Assembly (NCBI GenBank): GCA_018398805.1
Contig: JAGFBZ010002025.1
Coordinates: 248,001 to 312,000, forward strand
Length of the DNA: 64,000 bases
Reading direction: 5' to 3'
From: Hirundichthys speculiger
Taxonomy: Eukaryota; Chordata; Actinopteri; Beloniformes; Exocoetidae
This document shows positions 38,985-50,675 of this stretch, piece after piece. The notes beneath the pieces are model-generated. The model had not been told where the DNA came from and made no database searches. It saw only the letters and a list, made by a program, of their open reading frames with translations. Positions within the stretch are counted from its first letter, which is position 1, and each line of letters opens with the position of its first letter. A program made the translations under genes and the position numbers.

Positions 38985-41900
38985 CTACAAACAGAAAGAA
39001 ACAGGAAATTTGAGAAAATAAATAAATAATAACTTATCATTCACCCCCAGCTAAGCAGCAGGATAATGAACAGAGGACTTCAAAAGGAAGAATGGATCGG
39101 GGGGGGTGAAAAAAAAGATGAAGCATTCTTATTTGCACAGGATCTGAAACACATCCAGCTACTATAATTAATTCTGCAGAATGATGAAAGACAAGTCATT
39201 GTATGATAATAAAACTATAATAACATTCAGAAATAGTGAGTCCAACTCTTAAATTCAGCAGAGCCCTCGATGCTTGCAGAGATAAAAGCATCTTTGAAGA
39301 TGTAAGAATTATTATAACTTCAGAAGCTGTGTTAGTCAACAAAAATAAACTTAAACGAAAGAAAAAAAAAATCTTGTTAACAACTGTTCTCTTAACAAGC
39401 TACTCTCCAAAAAGGTTGAATAATTTCATGTCAAGTGTGGACTGATATGAAACTGAAACTGTTAGCTTGCAGACTGTCAAGTTTGATTGTTAATTGGCTG
39501 TTCAGCTGAGTTGTTTCATGAGAAAGTATATTAGAGCAATATTTTAAAAGGTTTCAGCTTTAAATAAAACATGAGGCCACACAGCACTTTGTGTCCACAA
39601 TTCAGAACTGGTTAAAAGTGTCACTGGCAGCTTCAAGGTCAGTTGAATTAGCAGGATTGATGACCAGTGATGTTACTAAGGTACATAGAAGCAACTCAAC
39701 AAATGGGAGCAAATTCTGCCAGAATAATATTTGTGGGATCAGGCTTGGATTTTGGTTTTTGTGTCATTTTTGACCAGTTTAGGTTGCAAATTTAAATAAT
39801 GTGTGCAGCAAAAATAGCAACAGTAAGAAACAGTCACGGTAGTGTAACAATCCCTTTATTAAAACACCCACCTAAAATGATATCTGATTAGAAAATCTAA
39901 TTTCAAAATTGAGCTTGTCTGTGGCAAACAGAAATGTCAGACTTCTTTGTTTTCTGCCATGTAATAGACTGACTGACAGGCTAATTGAAGCTAATACCCT
40001 TTTAATGACATCATCTGCCATGTGCAATTTTTGTTACAAAGCTGAAGAGAAAAAAAAAGGCAATTTTACATGATTTATTTTATTATTATTATGGTAATAT
40101 TCCTCATAAGAGTTAGGCGAATTATTAAACTAGTAATAGTAGGTTAGAGTATAACAGCAGCATAAAAATGGATAAAGATAATGACACAACAAATTGTGAC
40201 AGCGCTACTCTTACGCTCTGCCGGACCAGAAACCAAAAATGTCAATATGGAAGATGACCACCTTTCTGAGAAACTGTTGTCCTGAGTAAATTCATACACA
40301 AAGACCTCTTACTTTGAGGCAACATGGCCAGAAAACCTCCAGAGTCAGCCCTTAATCTCTATTTTTAAGCAATATTTAGAGGGGGTTATGAGGTTACATC
40401 ATTTCAGCTGCCACTCCAGTATGCTGCGACACAGACTAAATATAAAATAGATATTGTTGGCATGCGCAGAGCCTGACAGCCAAACGGGCTAAAAAGACTC
40501 CGCGGAGGAATGTGTGTTCCTGCATATTGTCACGGCATCATTAGCAACGCGTAGTTTGAACTCAGAGTGACTGCAGCCGTTAATGTCAACAAGACAAAAG
40601 TTGGTCATCCTGCTGAGTTGAACCGGACAAAAAAGTGGAACAAAGCATCATGGGAATCTATTCCCTCTGCTAAAGCAGATAGCTCTTAAATATGTTTTCA
40701 TGTCATCTGCAAAAGTTATCGATAGGAGTATTTAGGCAGCTTTCTTTTTTTTTTTACAAATCTGCAAACTTTCTAAGGAGCTCTAATCTCTTAAAAAAGA
40801 AAGTAAACATCTCCAAAGGGATACATTTAATGAAGCATGCAGTGTGTTGTGATGATCTGCTGTCAAAATCTGTAAAATATCAAACATGACATTGTCACTT
40901 CATTTGGCGGTAAAGCACAGAGCTTTGCCAAGTTAAATGGTAAAATAAGCTGACAGTATGGAACTGACGAGAGAAATCAGCTGTACTGAAACCTTTCTCT
41001 GCTTCTCGTCGATGACTCGGCAAACTCAGGGCGAGCCTTCACCTCGGCAGCCGTCAGAGTTTCCGAGTCCGTCCACCGTCGACGTGCCTCCCTTCTACAT
41101 ACCTCTGAACTCAGACCGTCTAATTATAGCCAAGGTACTACAATTCAGAACAAGAAAGCTCCATATTGATTTACAAACCCTGACATGTGACCAAGAGGCA
41201 CAAACTCTGTAATCTTATAATCCAGGACATTTCAGCTTGTTAGACATGATGTTTGGTAGATTTTCAGCATTTTTTTTTTTTTTGGTGTCTGAAGTAAAAT
41301 ACTATTTTGACCTAAAGCATATCACAGACATTTTGCTTACATATCTGGAAACTGAGTAAACGTAAGAAAGAAAATGTATCTTTTTTTAGTCACTTCACTT
41401 ATTAACACCATCTTTGTCATATTTAATAGACACCCATGAATATGAGATAACCAAGAGGCTGTAGAAATTAATTAAATCACCCCTTAGATGATTTTAAATT
41501 AGATTGAGTCAGTGATCACACTGATTGAATTCAGTGATCGCTAAATAAATCTAATGTTTCTCAATTAGGCTCTCACACTGTCATCCATTCCTTTTCAAGA
41601 CCAGTTTGGCTCAAGCAGCTCTGGGATGGAAAGTGTGACAGCACTTTCCAGAGAGAACCAGGGATCAGACCTTCTGTTGTTTTTGCTTTGTTTTATTGCT
41701 CTTCCTGGCTCAAAGAAGGAGCTTAAGCACTATAATAAGAAACTCCAGTCAGTTATTCCATATACTCCGGTCATCTTGATCTCCCTCCCAGTTTTTTGGA
41801 CTGGTCATTAAAAGAAGACATTAAAATCTGACATCTGCTGTGGTAGGAGCGAGGTCTTAGAAACAAGCTGAAGTAGGTTATCTATCAAGGGTTGCGTGGG

Positions 41901-43471
41901 TCTGTAGTAACTCACTGACAGTGATTTAAATAACTGTTGTTTCATAAGAAGCTTAAAGCTGACATTGGAACTGAGAAACATATCTTCTTACGTTTGGTCC
42001 CTGACACGGTGAACGCCGGCTAACTAGCATGCCTTCAAAGAAACAGGGTCACTGCCTGGGTTTTTCCAGCTATGGCAAGTCAAATCAGCCTCTATAAGAA
42101 ATGAATAATAAAACACAGATGTAACTGCATTTGATAACAAGAGATTACTGACATCACAGATTTGACATTAGAGGGGGGGGGGCTGTATAATGTCCCGCCT
42201 CCCACTGCTCATCCCACTGTGTTTCTGTGTTTCAGATCAGTCTTTCCTGTTCACTGCTTGACTGGATCCATTAAAAGCCTGAATCCTTTGAAAACTACAT
42301 TATAATCCACCAAGTGTTGTTTCTTCTAAATCCAGCCTTACACTTTTTCCTCTGTGGATGACTTCCAAAAAAAACAAATGGGTATCATACAGACCCAGGA
42401 AGCATCATTACAGCAGTGTGAGCGACTTCACCATTTGCCCACATCTGTGCTTTTTGATGCACAGTATCCCGGTCTACTGGAACATACAATTATTATTGAC
42501 GATGCCTAGTTCGTGGAAGTTGTCTTAGACAGATTTTACAACAAGCCTGATCACTTTTCTGTGCTGATCACCAACAATCATCAAATACATAAACTGGTAT
42601 GCTACCTACAGTCTTCATGACGTTGATAAGTAATTGTTAAAGTCTTAAATTGGAACCAGAGGACATGACCCCAAGAGGTTCTTGAGCTTCTGTCCCAATA
42701 CAGGCCTTGTTTTCACTGTTTAACTGGAAACGTCACGCTCTTCCCATTATCAAAGCATCCCAGAAGCTCTTGGATCTCTGAAGATCTTCTCAGCACATCA
42801 CAGGCATCACTGAAGCTCCTGCTGGCTCGTGCAACTGCGCCGGCATCAGCCGTGCCACGGCCCTGATTGTAATTTGTTCTGATTCTCCCGGGGGGTAAGG
42901 GCGAACACGCGACGACAGAAAGCCTCAAACAAGCCTTTTGCGGGTCGGGTTCATAACAGGAATCTGGCTCTTGTTGTGTACAGAACTGCAGTAAATATTT
43001 GGCCCTCCCCCCCCATCCATCCACTGCCAGATGGCCAGAGCCACAGCTGACACCCATGTCACCGAGCAGACGACCAAGAAACAAGAAACAAACTGCTTTA
43101 CACTCCAGACAAAAAATGAAGATTATGATCCTTGATAAAATTTGCTTTTTCATCTTTCCATTTTCAACTGAAATGAAGATGAGCACATAAGATGGGGCCA
43201 CAAGAATATGGAGGCTCAATGAAAGTGACTACAAAGTCCAATAATGGAAGCACATTTGCTAAAAAAGGTGTCAGTATGACACAATGTCACAACATTGGAA
43301 GTCAAAACATGCAAAACAAAAATAAAAAAAAAGTCATACTAGTACATTTTGCCTTAGCCATTAAAGGATTTCATATAAAGAGATAAACAGCTTGTCTCCA
43401 GTAGCAATGAAGAGTAATGAAGTGCAGAGATATGATGCTCCATCAGAGAACTTTTTTTTGTTTTTGTTTAC
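38985..43471 (-). other. pdzrn3 intron 1
   Basis: This 4.5-kb intron runs between the GTAAAC donor at exon 1 and the TTTGTAG acceptor at exon 2. It is AT-rich with poly-A and poly-T runs and a G-run at 42172-42181. A degraded repeat piece sits near 41300-41332. A minus-strand open frame of 168 codons at 42713-43219 lacks family features or good splice sites and is not annotated as coding. I see no other gene in it. Confidence 0.85.
41290..41340 (+). repeat. Fragment of the dispersed repeat family
   Basis: Only the core survives here: ACTATTTTGACCTAAAGCAT, then ATCACAGACATTTTG, as in copies 2, 3 and 7. It lies in intron 1. Confidence 0.45.
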
Positions 43472-44185
43472 CTTGCAGGAGAAAGCCACAGTTTTAGTGA
43501 GGGAGTCGATCCTCTCGCTGTATTCAGTAAATTTCTTCTGATATTTCAACGCTGTCATCTGCAGCTCGCTGTGCACGGCGGACAGTTGCCCCAGGAGGCT
43601 CTTCTCCCTCTTGTTGGCTTTGATCGCCTGTTTCTTGCACTCCCTGTCCAGGATGAGCAGTTTGCACTGCAGCGCGCCGTTGTGCGCTTTCAGGCTTCTC
43701 ACGCAGCAGTGGCTGTTGAGTTTCTGCTCCTTGTGCGTGAGCATCAGCCCGCAGCCGCTCTCACAGATCCCCACCGGTCTGTAGTCGCACGTCTCCCGCA
43801 TGTGCGCGTCCATGTCCCTCAGGGCGAGCACGTCATCGCATCCCTTATTCCTGCACTTCGCCGGGGAATAGTCGCACATCTCGACGTGCGCGGCCAGATG
43901 CTGCAGCGTCACCACCGCATCGCAGCCCCTTGCGTGGTTGTCACATTTGATCTCCAGCTTCAGGATGAGGTTTTTCAGAGGCAGGACGTGGTTCAGCTCT
44001 TTGGTGGAGATCCGCTGACATTTGACGGGGCAGCTGCTCTGCTGGACGACCCAGGGCAGGACGCAGCCGGAGCAGAAGACGTGACCGCACGGAGTAGTGA
44101 GCGGGTCCTCCAGGACTTTATTACACAAGTTGCATTTGAAATCTGGGTCCACGGTCCCCTTGAAGCGGTCCAGCTCGAATCCCAT
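43472..44185 (-). CDS. pdzrn3: pdzrn3 exon 1: RING and TRAF-type zinc-finger region (N-terminal 238 residues)
   Basis: This is the first coding exon of PDZ domain-containing RING finger protein 3 (LNX3), an E3 ubiquitin ligase known in vertebrates for roles at synapses, in muscle differentiation and in Wnt/planar polarity signalling. The exon reads 238 codons from the ATG at 44185. A C3HC4-type RING is visible with Cys18, Cys21, Cys33, His35, Cys38, Cys41, Cys52 and Cys56. TRAF-type Cys/His spacing follows at about residues 81-161, then a basic, coiled-coil-like helix at about 175-232 ending in [15 protein letters not shown]. The segments [14 protein letters not shown] and AHNGALQ fit PDZRN3 better than PDZRN4. 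The ATG has a strong context (A at -3, G at +4). The frame stays open 14 codons further upstream, but that stretch begins with GTG and is not part of the family's usual N terminus (MGFxLxRF). The exon ends in AAG followed by donor GTAAAC, phase 0. The a/b teleost paralogue cannot be told from this sequence. Confidence 0.95.
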
Positions 44186-44600
44186 GGTTTTTCCGAAATC
44201 CGAATTCAGACTTGAGGACTCCCCCACCCCTGGAGATGTGCGTCGGAGCAGTGGGGCGTTTTTAGTTGGTCATTGGTGAAGCGCTCCCAGAGACCGACTA
44301 CGGGCTCTACTCACAGTCTTAGCTCTACTAATTGACCGAGACTTTTGCTGCGTTTAGGTGCGCCTCGAAAGTCTATGAAACAAAGTTAGAAAAGTTTGTC
44401 AACTTGGGAAAAAAAATGCGTTTGTGAACTTTACGCACAGAACCGCAGTTATTGGTGCACTGTAAATCAAAAAAAGGTCGAATGTGGATGAAGTAGATCG
44501 CTTGTAAAAAAAAAAAACTCGGTATGCTTAAAAACTTGGTAATTTCCGACCTAAAAGAGTAGCTGCAGAAACTGCCACCCTTTAGATAAAAAAAAAACAA
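44186..44600 (-). promoter_or_regulatory. pdzrn3 5'UTR and candidate proximal promoter
   Basis: This stretch lies directly upstream of the pdzrn3 start codon and should hold the 5'UTR and core promoter; the transcription start cannot be placed from sequence alone. On the minus strand a CCAAT box reads at 44272-44276, about 90 bases before the ATG, next to a C-rich run (CGCCCCAC). No TATA box is obvious near it. GC content drops sharply from exon 1 to this flank, so the CpG-rich zone is essentially exon 1 plus about 100 bases. The role is inferred from position. Confidence 0.45.
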
Positions 44601-44987
44601 ATGAAATGCCAATGAGCTGATTTAAAGACGAGACGCGCGTAATTTTTCAGCAAAACTGTCAAAATTCAAACTCTGACACTCTGTTCACGTGAGCTTAACT
44701 AGTAATGTTGACACTTCTGACAGTCAGTGAAGGCAACACTGCTCCGGGCGAAAGTGTGGAAGACTTTTCTACCGTAACTACCCGACTGACAGCGCATATG
44801 GCGTCCACCTCGTGGGAGTATAAATTTTCCTGTGGGAAAAAAAAAAAAGTTGAAAAACATAATGGTGAACCTTCATAGTTAAAGATTTTAAGCAGCCAGA
44901 TGCCTACAAATAAAAACATTGGAATAATATTTACAATGGAGGTCACGTAATGCACATTTGAAAAGAACCATCTTCCAAAAAAGGGGA

Positions 44988-45135
44988 CAGGAGTTGAGTG
45001 AAGTGGAGTAAAACCCTGTAAAACCAGCTGTTATGAACAGAGCTGTAAATGGAGCTGTTATACTACATCTCTGTGGTATTTTGACTAAAACATGTCACAG
45101 AGTTTTCAGGACCGAGTGTACATTTTGAATAAACA
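44988..45135 (+). repeat. Degraded dispersed repeat, copy 7
   Basis: It contains GAGCTGTAAATGGAGCTGTT, then the core CATCTCTGTGGTATTTTGAC (45066-45085) and AAACATGTCACAGAG. It is the best preserved core of the family and lies upstream of pdzrn3, so the family is not confined to introns. Confidence 0.55.
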
Positions 45136-47049
45136 GGATAAGAAGTGAATGTACTCTGTGTAGGTCTGACATAATGTGAATGGAATAAGACAGAAGCGTT
45201 ATAAACAGTGAAAGTAGCCAAGTGTTTACTTTTCTATGTGAGTAAAAGTTCTGAAAGCAGGGTAGGTGAGGTTTTTCTGTCTTCCTGAGTTGAAATTTGA
45301 ACCTCAGGGATTGTTCCAGTTAAATGTTCTGACTGGGAACTCAGGAATTCCTAGAAATGGAAATACACAAATAGACACTCTATACTTTCAGACCAAGCTT
45401 CTTCTCCTCAGTAGTGTCCATGCAATCAGAGATTATACACTAATTTTGTTTTCCATATTTTATCTATGACTCAGTTTCTACCTTTTTAGTATAGTATTTT
45501 TACTTTTACTTTATTATAGTACTTTAATGCACTGCAAGTGTTTAATCTTATGCTTCTACTCCAAAAGTATTTGTTGTTTTTGGCTCTGTAAAGCACTTTG
45601 GGCTACACCTTAGTTTAAAAAAATGCACTATAAATGAAACTAATGTAGAAAACAAGCAATGTTAAAAAAGATATTACCACAATAACCACAGGTAAGAATT
45701 TTGAAGTTACAACACACTTGACCGAGGAGCAGATCAGATAAAAGCCAAGAGAACAAGCAGGGATCACAATGTGCAGTATGAAAATGAGCATTTGAGGCAC
45801 CTCTGTGGGATTCACGTTTGAACGCACCTCCAATTGCACTCCTTATGTGCAGAAAGCTGCCATTACGCTGTTTTGCACGGTTAAATCCCAATACATCAAT
45901 CTTAGCAGGACAGCCAGCAGTTCTGAGAGTATTTGAATTGTAAATTAAAGGCCAGTGGGCACAGGGGATGTGCTCAGTGAAGGAAAAGAATAGCTATTCA
46001 GGCAGAAACACAAAACCTGAGTTGGTCCCAGCCCTGTCTTAATGAGATACCCATTCCTACTGGATACCTCCTCTTTCAGAAATCCAGTTATATACAATGC
46101 CATGGTCAATAAAACCTTTCATAAGGGCATTATCCAGATCTAAAAACAAGGGCTTATCAAAGCCTTCATGGCAACAGTGTTTCAGAGTCGGAGCTTGAGA
46201 TAATCCTACAATGATGTTATAGGATAGCTTAGATGGATGGAAGAAAATCTCCTCAAAACCCAGCACTGTATATATACACCTTTTTCTTTGCAGGTACTCT
46301 TTAGGTTATGTTTTAAAAAAAAAAAAATCTTGTGCAGAATTATTGTGACACGGACTGCAGAATTAATCGAGCAGCCTTGCAGCTACATTCAGCCTCATGA
46401 CTTCTGAACCAACCTGCTGTCTGTGATTTATTATTTCAATTCAGAAATAAACAACGTGCATGTCTGTGTATGAGCGTTTACTCTGAGAGTGGGTTGTTTG
46501 GTCTGCCTCAGATGAAGGAATGTTTGCTCTGAAAATGGACAGGAGAATAAATGAGCAGCTGTTTTTGTAGGCTGCGTGTTAGAGTACAAACCGACATTAG
46601 GGTGAGACTGAAGTTTAAAAATGTCACGGTGGGCAACAGTTTGCTGTAGAAACTGATATGCCATGTACAGGACTGGTTTACTGAGGACTGTTTTGGGAAT
46701 GTGAAGTGGCAACAGGAGTCGCTAAACAAGTCCACACTGGGTCAGGCCAAAAGACAACATCCCAGTGGAGATAAGAGTTAATCCCACTCCTCCAACCTAA
46801 ACTGTGAGTGATGGATCAAGACAGACTGGACTTAAATGCTTCCACCAGACCCGCAGTTCAAAATAGAAATGGGAGATAAAACTCCATGTAAGAATCCATG
46901 CTTACAGCCGTGGCTGAACTGTACTGATAGACTGATAGACAAGGCAAAACGCTCTGCTAGCTTCCATCTCCCCAGCCCCACAACCTTATAGTAAACATTA
47001 TATCAATTTTCACATAGATCACAAGCATTGTCAACTGGCTTTTAGTTAG
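45136..47049. other. Intergenic, no gene seen
   Basis: This is AT-rich sequence with short chance open frames. A fragment at about 45590-45650 (CTGTAAAGCACTTTGGGCTA, then ATGCACTATAAATGAA) resembles the 3' tail of a common teleost retroelement. No host gene was recognised. Confidence 0.6.
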
Positions 47050-47443
47050 AAAAGTTACAACCTGCATATGTACAGAGCATTCAATTTGTGAACTCCTTCA
47101 GTCATTAGCAACAGTTCATGACCATAGGTGAGAGTTGGATCGTAAACTGAGCGGTAAACGGACAGCCTTGTCTTATAGCTCAGCTCTGTCTTCACTACGA
47201 CAGAACAGTAAAGAGTCTGCATCACAGCAGATGCTGCACTGATCAATTCTGATCAAAGCTCCTGCTCAATTCTTCCCTCACTTATGAACAAGACTTCAAG
47301 ATACTTAAACTATTCCACTTGAGGCAGCAGCTCATCCCAAACCTGAAGAGGGCATTCTATTCTACCTTTTCCAACTGAGAACCACTGAGAACATTTAGAG
47401 GAGCTGATTCTCACTCCTCCGCTTGTTACTCAGCTGTGAATCA
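47050..47443 (-). pseudogene. Rex3/RTE-like LINE: reverse transcriptase C-terminal fragment
   Basis: Read on the minus strand, one frame gives FKYLEVLFISEGRIEQEL, a stop, then AASAVMQTLYCSVVVKTELS and SVYRSVYDPTLTYGHELL. This is the region following the thumb of the reverse transcriptase in teleost Rex3/RTE-type non-LTR elements (FKYLGVLFTSEG, SVVVKRELS, PTLTYGHEL). Premature stops (for example just before FKYL) show it is dead. The remainder of the LINE continues at 49002-49335, on the far side of a later hAT insertion. The clade is assigned by recognition and was not checked against a database. Confidence 0.8.
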
Positions 47444-47451
47444 GTTTAGTG

Positions 47452-48993
47452 CAGTCCTTCTCAAATAGTGGGGTGCGACTCCTTGGAGGGGTACGAGGTG
47501 ATTCCTGGAGGGGGGGTGACCACGGGAAATATGCTTTTTTTTTTTTTTTTTTGCCGTACTAGAATAAGATGTAATTGCACATATACTCCAGTAGGTGGCA
47601 GTGGCGCGGTCATTGTCACAGTGTCCGCTGAGAGTATTACAGTGATCCCTTACCAATTTGCGCTTTAAAGGTGGGGTAGGTGTTGTTTTTTTGCAACACT
47701 TTTTACAATATTGCCTGAAAACCTTTTCACATTCCCATTGCACCCACTGAAATAAAATGTTAGCAAAAAAAACTAAATGTTTTGGTCCAGTCTAGAGGGT
47801 ATAATCAGAGAAAAACTCTGACCAATCAAAATAGTGATCATCACTATTTTGATTGGCTGCATAATACGTCCATCAAATATCAATGCACTCCCACCCACCC
47901 CTCCCTCCCTGCAGTTCATGTAGTCGTGAATCATGTGAAGGCGTGGTTTCGAGGGGTGAGCTGAAGAGGAGGAGGCGGAGCCTTTGGGAGGAGGGAGGGA
48001 GTGTATATTTTCAAAATCTCACTTGAGTTGGATTGCTGGAACCGTTTTTCAAACAACACTTACCCCACCTTTAAGTTCTGCGGTTTTAGTTATTCACGGA
48101 TTTTTCTGAAATATATAATATAATAAAAAAAATCAAGAAAAAATTGCAGAAACATCACAGGATGTTGTGTCCGTTCTCTCACAGTGAAGAAATGCTGTGA
48201 GCCAGCCTGGCCCCTTTAAGAAGGTGGACTTATGGCTAATGATGTGGCCTTATGGGTAATGGAGTGTGTGTGTCGTGTGACGGCAGAACAAAAAAAGGGT
48301 TAGATGAAAAGTGGAGTGAGCATAAACAGCAGCCCAGCGTGTATAGATTTACATTCTCTGTTTCTGGCTAAAGCCCAACAATACAACCTGTGTGATGTTA
48401 CAAGTTCCTGCAGTGCCAGAATAAAGTGCACATTCCATGCAGAGAAAACCAGACTGTTTCTTTTGTTGTTGTTAGCGTGTTAGCTGCTAATTACGAGCCA
48501 AAAATAGCACAATAGCAGCAGTTTGTTTACTACGGTTCAGAGACCAGAGAACAGAAAGACCACAGCTGAGTCTTTGTCTTGTTTCGCTGCAGTGTCCCAC
48601 TACTTTTTTGTGGTTTTTAAACATATTTTAAACACATTATTTAGGCTCGGGGGGCTCCAGCTCCAGTTCGCAGATTTTGATTTTTGCTGGGGGGTCCCCA
48701 TTAACCGTGAAAAAAAAGTGATCACTGTAGCTATATTGTGTCGGGTTGTTTTCAACAGGAGATATGAAGTGAACAAACCCTCAAGAGATGGAAAAATATT
48801 TAACAGGGATGAAAAGAAAGGCGAAGAGTTATGGAGATAATGTGACAAATAAAGTCATCAGAAAGTTAAGACGAGGAAATATGACGATGCTGATGTAGCG
48901 CTCGGCTTCACTGTGACTACGGTGGGATTGATGCGCTTTAAATCTTTACAGAATAAAAAACAATTTTAAGAAGAAAATATTTGAGAAGCTCTG
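47452..48993. mobile_element. hAT element inserted in the LINE, 8-bp target duplication
   Basis: The ends CAGTCCTTCTCAAATA and TATTTGAGAAGCTCTG are inverted repeats matching at 14 of 16 positions. They are bordered by a perfect 8-bp duplication GTTTAGTG at 47444-47451 and 48994-49001. The subterminal GTGGGGTGCG is typical of the CAGxxxTTCTCAA group of hAT elements. The 1542 bp include a nested 402-bp MITE, so the original element was about 1.14 kb. The longest internal frame (48523-48840, 105 codons) shows no transposase motif, so it is non-autonomous. Confidence 0.92.
47669..48070. mobile_element. TTAA-flanked MITE nested in the hAT element
   Basis: The termini AGGTGGGGTAGGTGTTGTTT and AAACAACACTTACCCCACCT are inverted repeats flanked on both sides by TTAA (47665-47668 and 48071-48074), the target signature of piggyBac-type transposition. 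The interior contains a perfect 35-base palindrome (17-base arms, one central base) at 47822-47856. It has no coding capacity. The superfamily call rests on the TTAA flanks, because the outermost bases are not the usual CCC of piggyBac. Confidence 0.85.
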
Positions 48994-49001
48994 GTTTAGT
49001 G

Positions 49002-49335
49002 CAAGCTGATGACACCACTTCAGCACAAGTTGAAGATCACGGCTGGATTTCCACAAGGTACCCAAGCTTGATAGCACTTCCTCTTCAGCCTGACGGACTT
49101 TCTCACCTAGGGTGACCTTCACTGAGTTTGAGAATTGCCTCCATGGTAGGCGCAGACGTCTTTGTGGCCACAGCATTGATTGGCAGCAAAGGAAGTGCAG
49201 AATTGAATCCATTCTGGTTCAGTGTTCCCCGGCCTCCCCCTGGGAACCGGCTGAAGTTCTGTCAGAGGTGGAAGTTGAAGATCTTTTTGATGGGTTCCTC
49301 TGCCAGACAGTCCCACCAACAGAGATATGCAATTA
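49002..49335 (-). pseudogene. Rex3/RTE-like LINE: upstream part, separated by the hAT insertion
   Basis: On the minus strand this reads into the 47050-47443 fragment once the hAT and one target copy are removed. SSRDLQLVLKWCHQLALN corresponds to the SASDLQLSLDRFAAEC-type segment shortly before FKYLGVLF in such LINEs. Further 5', LRQNFSRFPG-like and CGHKDVCAYHGGNSQT segments resemble the linker between endonuclease and reverse transcriptase. Most of the reverse transcriptase core between these parts is missing, so the LINE copy had an internal deletion, was frameshifted and was dead before or after the hAT arrived. Confidence 0.65.
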
Positions 49336-50675
49336 TTAGGTGTTTTTGTTTTCCACCACTTTTTACACGAAAAACTACCAAACTTTTTGTTTGGCAGTTT
49401 TAAAAATATGCAACTGGATTAACAAGGGATGGACCCAGTTACCACTTCTTTAATCTGTCTCATATGCAAAAATGGCTAATCAATAACAAAATAATTTTCG
49501 TTTTAAGTGACAGGGAGAAGGGTCTCCTTGGTTTTATTATTATTATTACTTTGCCTTTGCTGAAAAACAACAGCAAGATCTGATTTCAGGCTGTGATGAG
49601 GGTGTTTAAAGTCTGGCTAGTTAATAGTCATCAGTGCACTTCCTTTGATATGTCAAAGGCATGAGGGCCATGTGGTAAACTGAGATGAAGTATTTCGCTT
49701 TGGGATGCCCTTTCATGTTGCACTGAAATAACATGTTCTTACAAAAAGTATCCACTATCTATCTCCCTGCAGCTTACCATGTACCTGAAACTCTCTTGGT
49801 AGTAGGTTATATTGTCAAAATTTGAGCTTAGCCCCCAAAGATTGATACTCAAATTGTATGGTTTGTTTTTCTTATGAATGTCAGTGGCTTCCTGTGTTTC
49901 TGACAGTGGCTGTAGAGCTCTGGCGATGTGAGTGAATGAATAACTTTGAAGGCTGTTGGGAGCGCTCTCAGGGTAACCTTCTGGTCAGGTTTGACTCGAG
50001 ACTGGGAACAATTCAGCCTACAACTGCTACTGACAGATGGTTTGAACCAGGCAACAGCTCTGGGTTTGCTGATCTGTTATCAGAGAGAGAGCAGCAGTTT
50101 AACCATCACAACCTCCTTCACAGGCATAAACATGTACAACAGGTATTGACTGCAGCTTACAGGTGTCAGCAACAATGTGGTTGAAATAAACTCCTAATCT
50201 TATGACACTCACAAGTGATTATCAGCACTGAACCATAGAGGAAGTTCTAACCAAATACAACTAAATAGATAAATAAATACACACACACCCACACATATGG
50301 CCATAAATGGCCATAAATGAAGAAAGGCTCGTAAATGTTTAGCTCTGTGAGCTGTCTGTTTTAGACTCTCCAAGGGAGGCAAGTGGTAGGATGTGGGTCA
50401 GTGGAGCCCAGATATACAAAAATCAAAATGGCACAAATGGAGAAAATCCCCATTTTATATGAAATCAATGAAAGTATCAAAACAAATCTGACCCAAATCT
50501 GCAGTCACACACAGTAGCTAATTCAATTTTCATAGCAGAGATGTACAAACAGATTATGTCTTACTGACGGATTATTATATTTTTTCCAGACTCAATCAAA
50601 AAATAATAATTTCCAGTATTACAAGTTACATTGAATGCTGAAACTACTTGTGTAGTGTTATGATTATGATCTATA
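49336..50675. other. Intergenic, no gene seen
   Basis: This is AT-rich sequence with a TTATTATTATTA stretch near 49534 and a small tandem (GGCCATAAAT twice) near 50298. Short open frames at 49936-50184 show no recognisable domain. Confidence 0.6.

Noticed and set aside
42713..43219. A 168-codon minus-strand frame just 3' of exon 1 as an alternative pdzrn3 exon
   Set aside because: No family similarity and no convincing acceptor at its start; exon 1 already joins exon 2 in phase.
43571..44215. A 214-codon open frame antisense to pdzrn3 exon 1
   Set aside because: It mirrors a GC-rich, codon-biased exon; the frame has no domain features and is best explained as a shadow.
44186..44227. A 14-codon N-terminal extension of pdzrn3
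   Set aside because: The upstream start would be GTG; the ATG at 44185 has a strong context and gives the conserved MGF start of the family.
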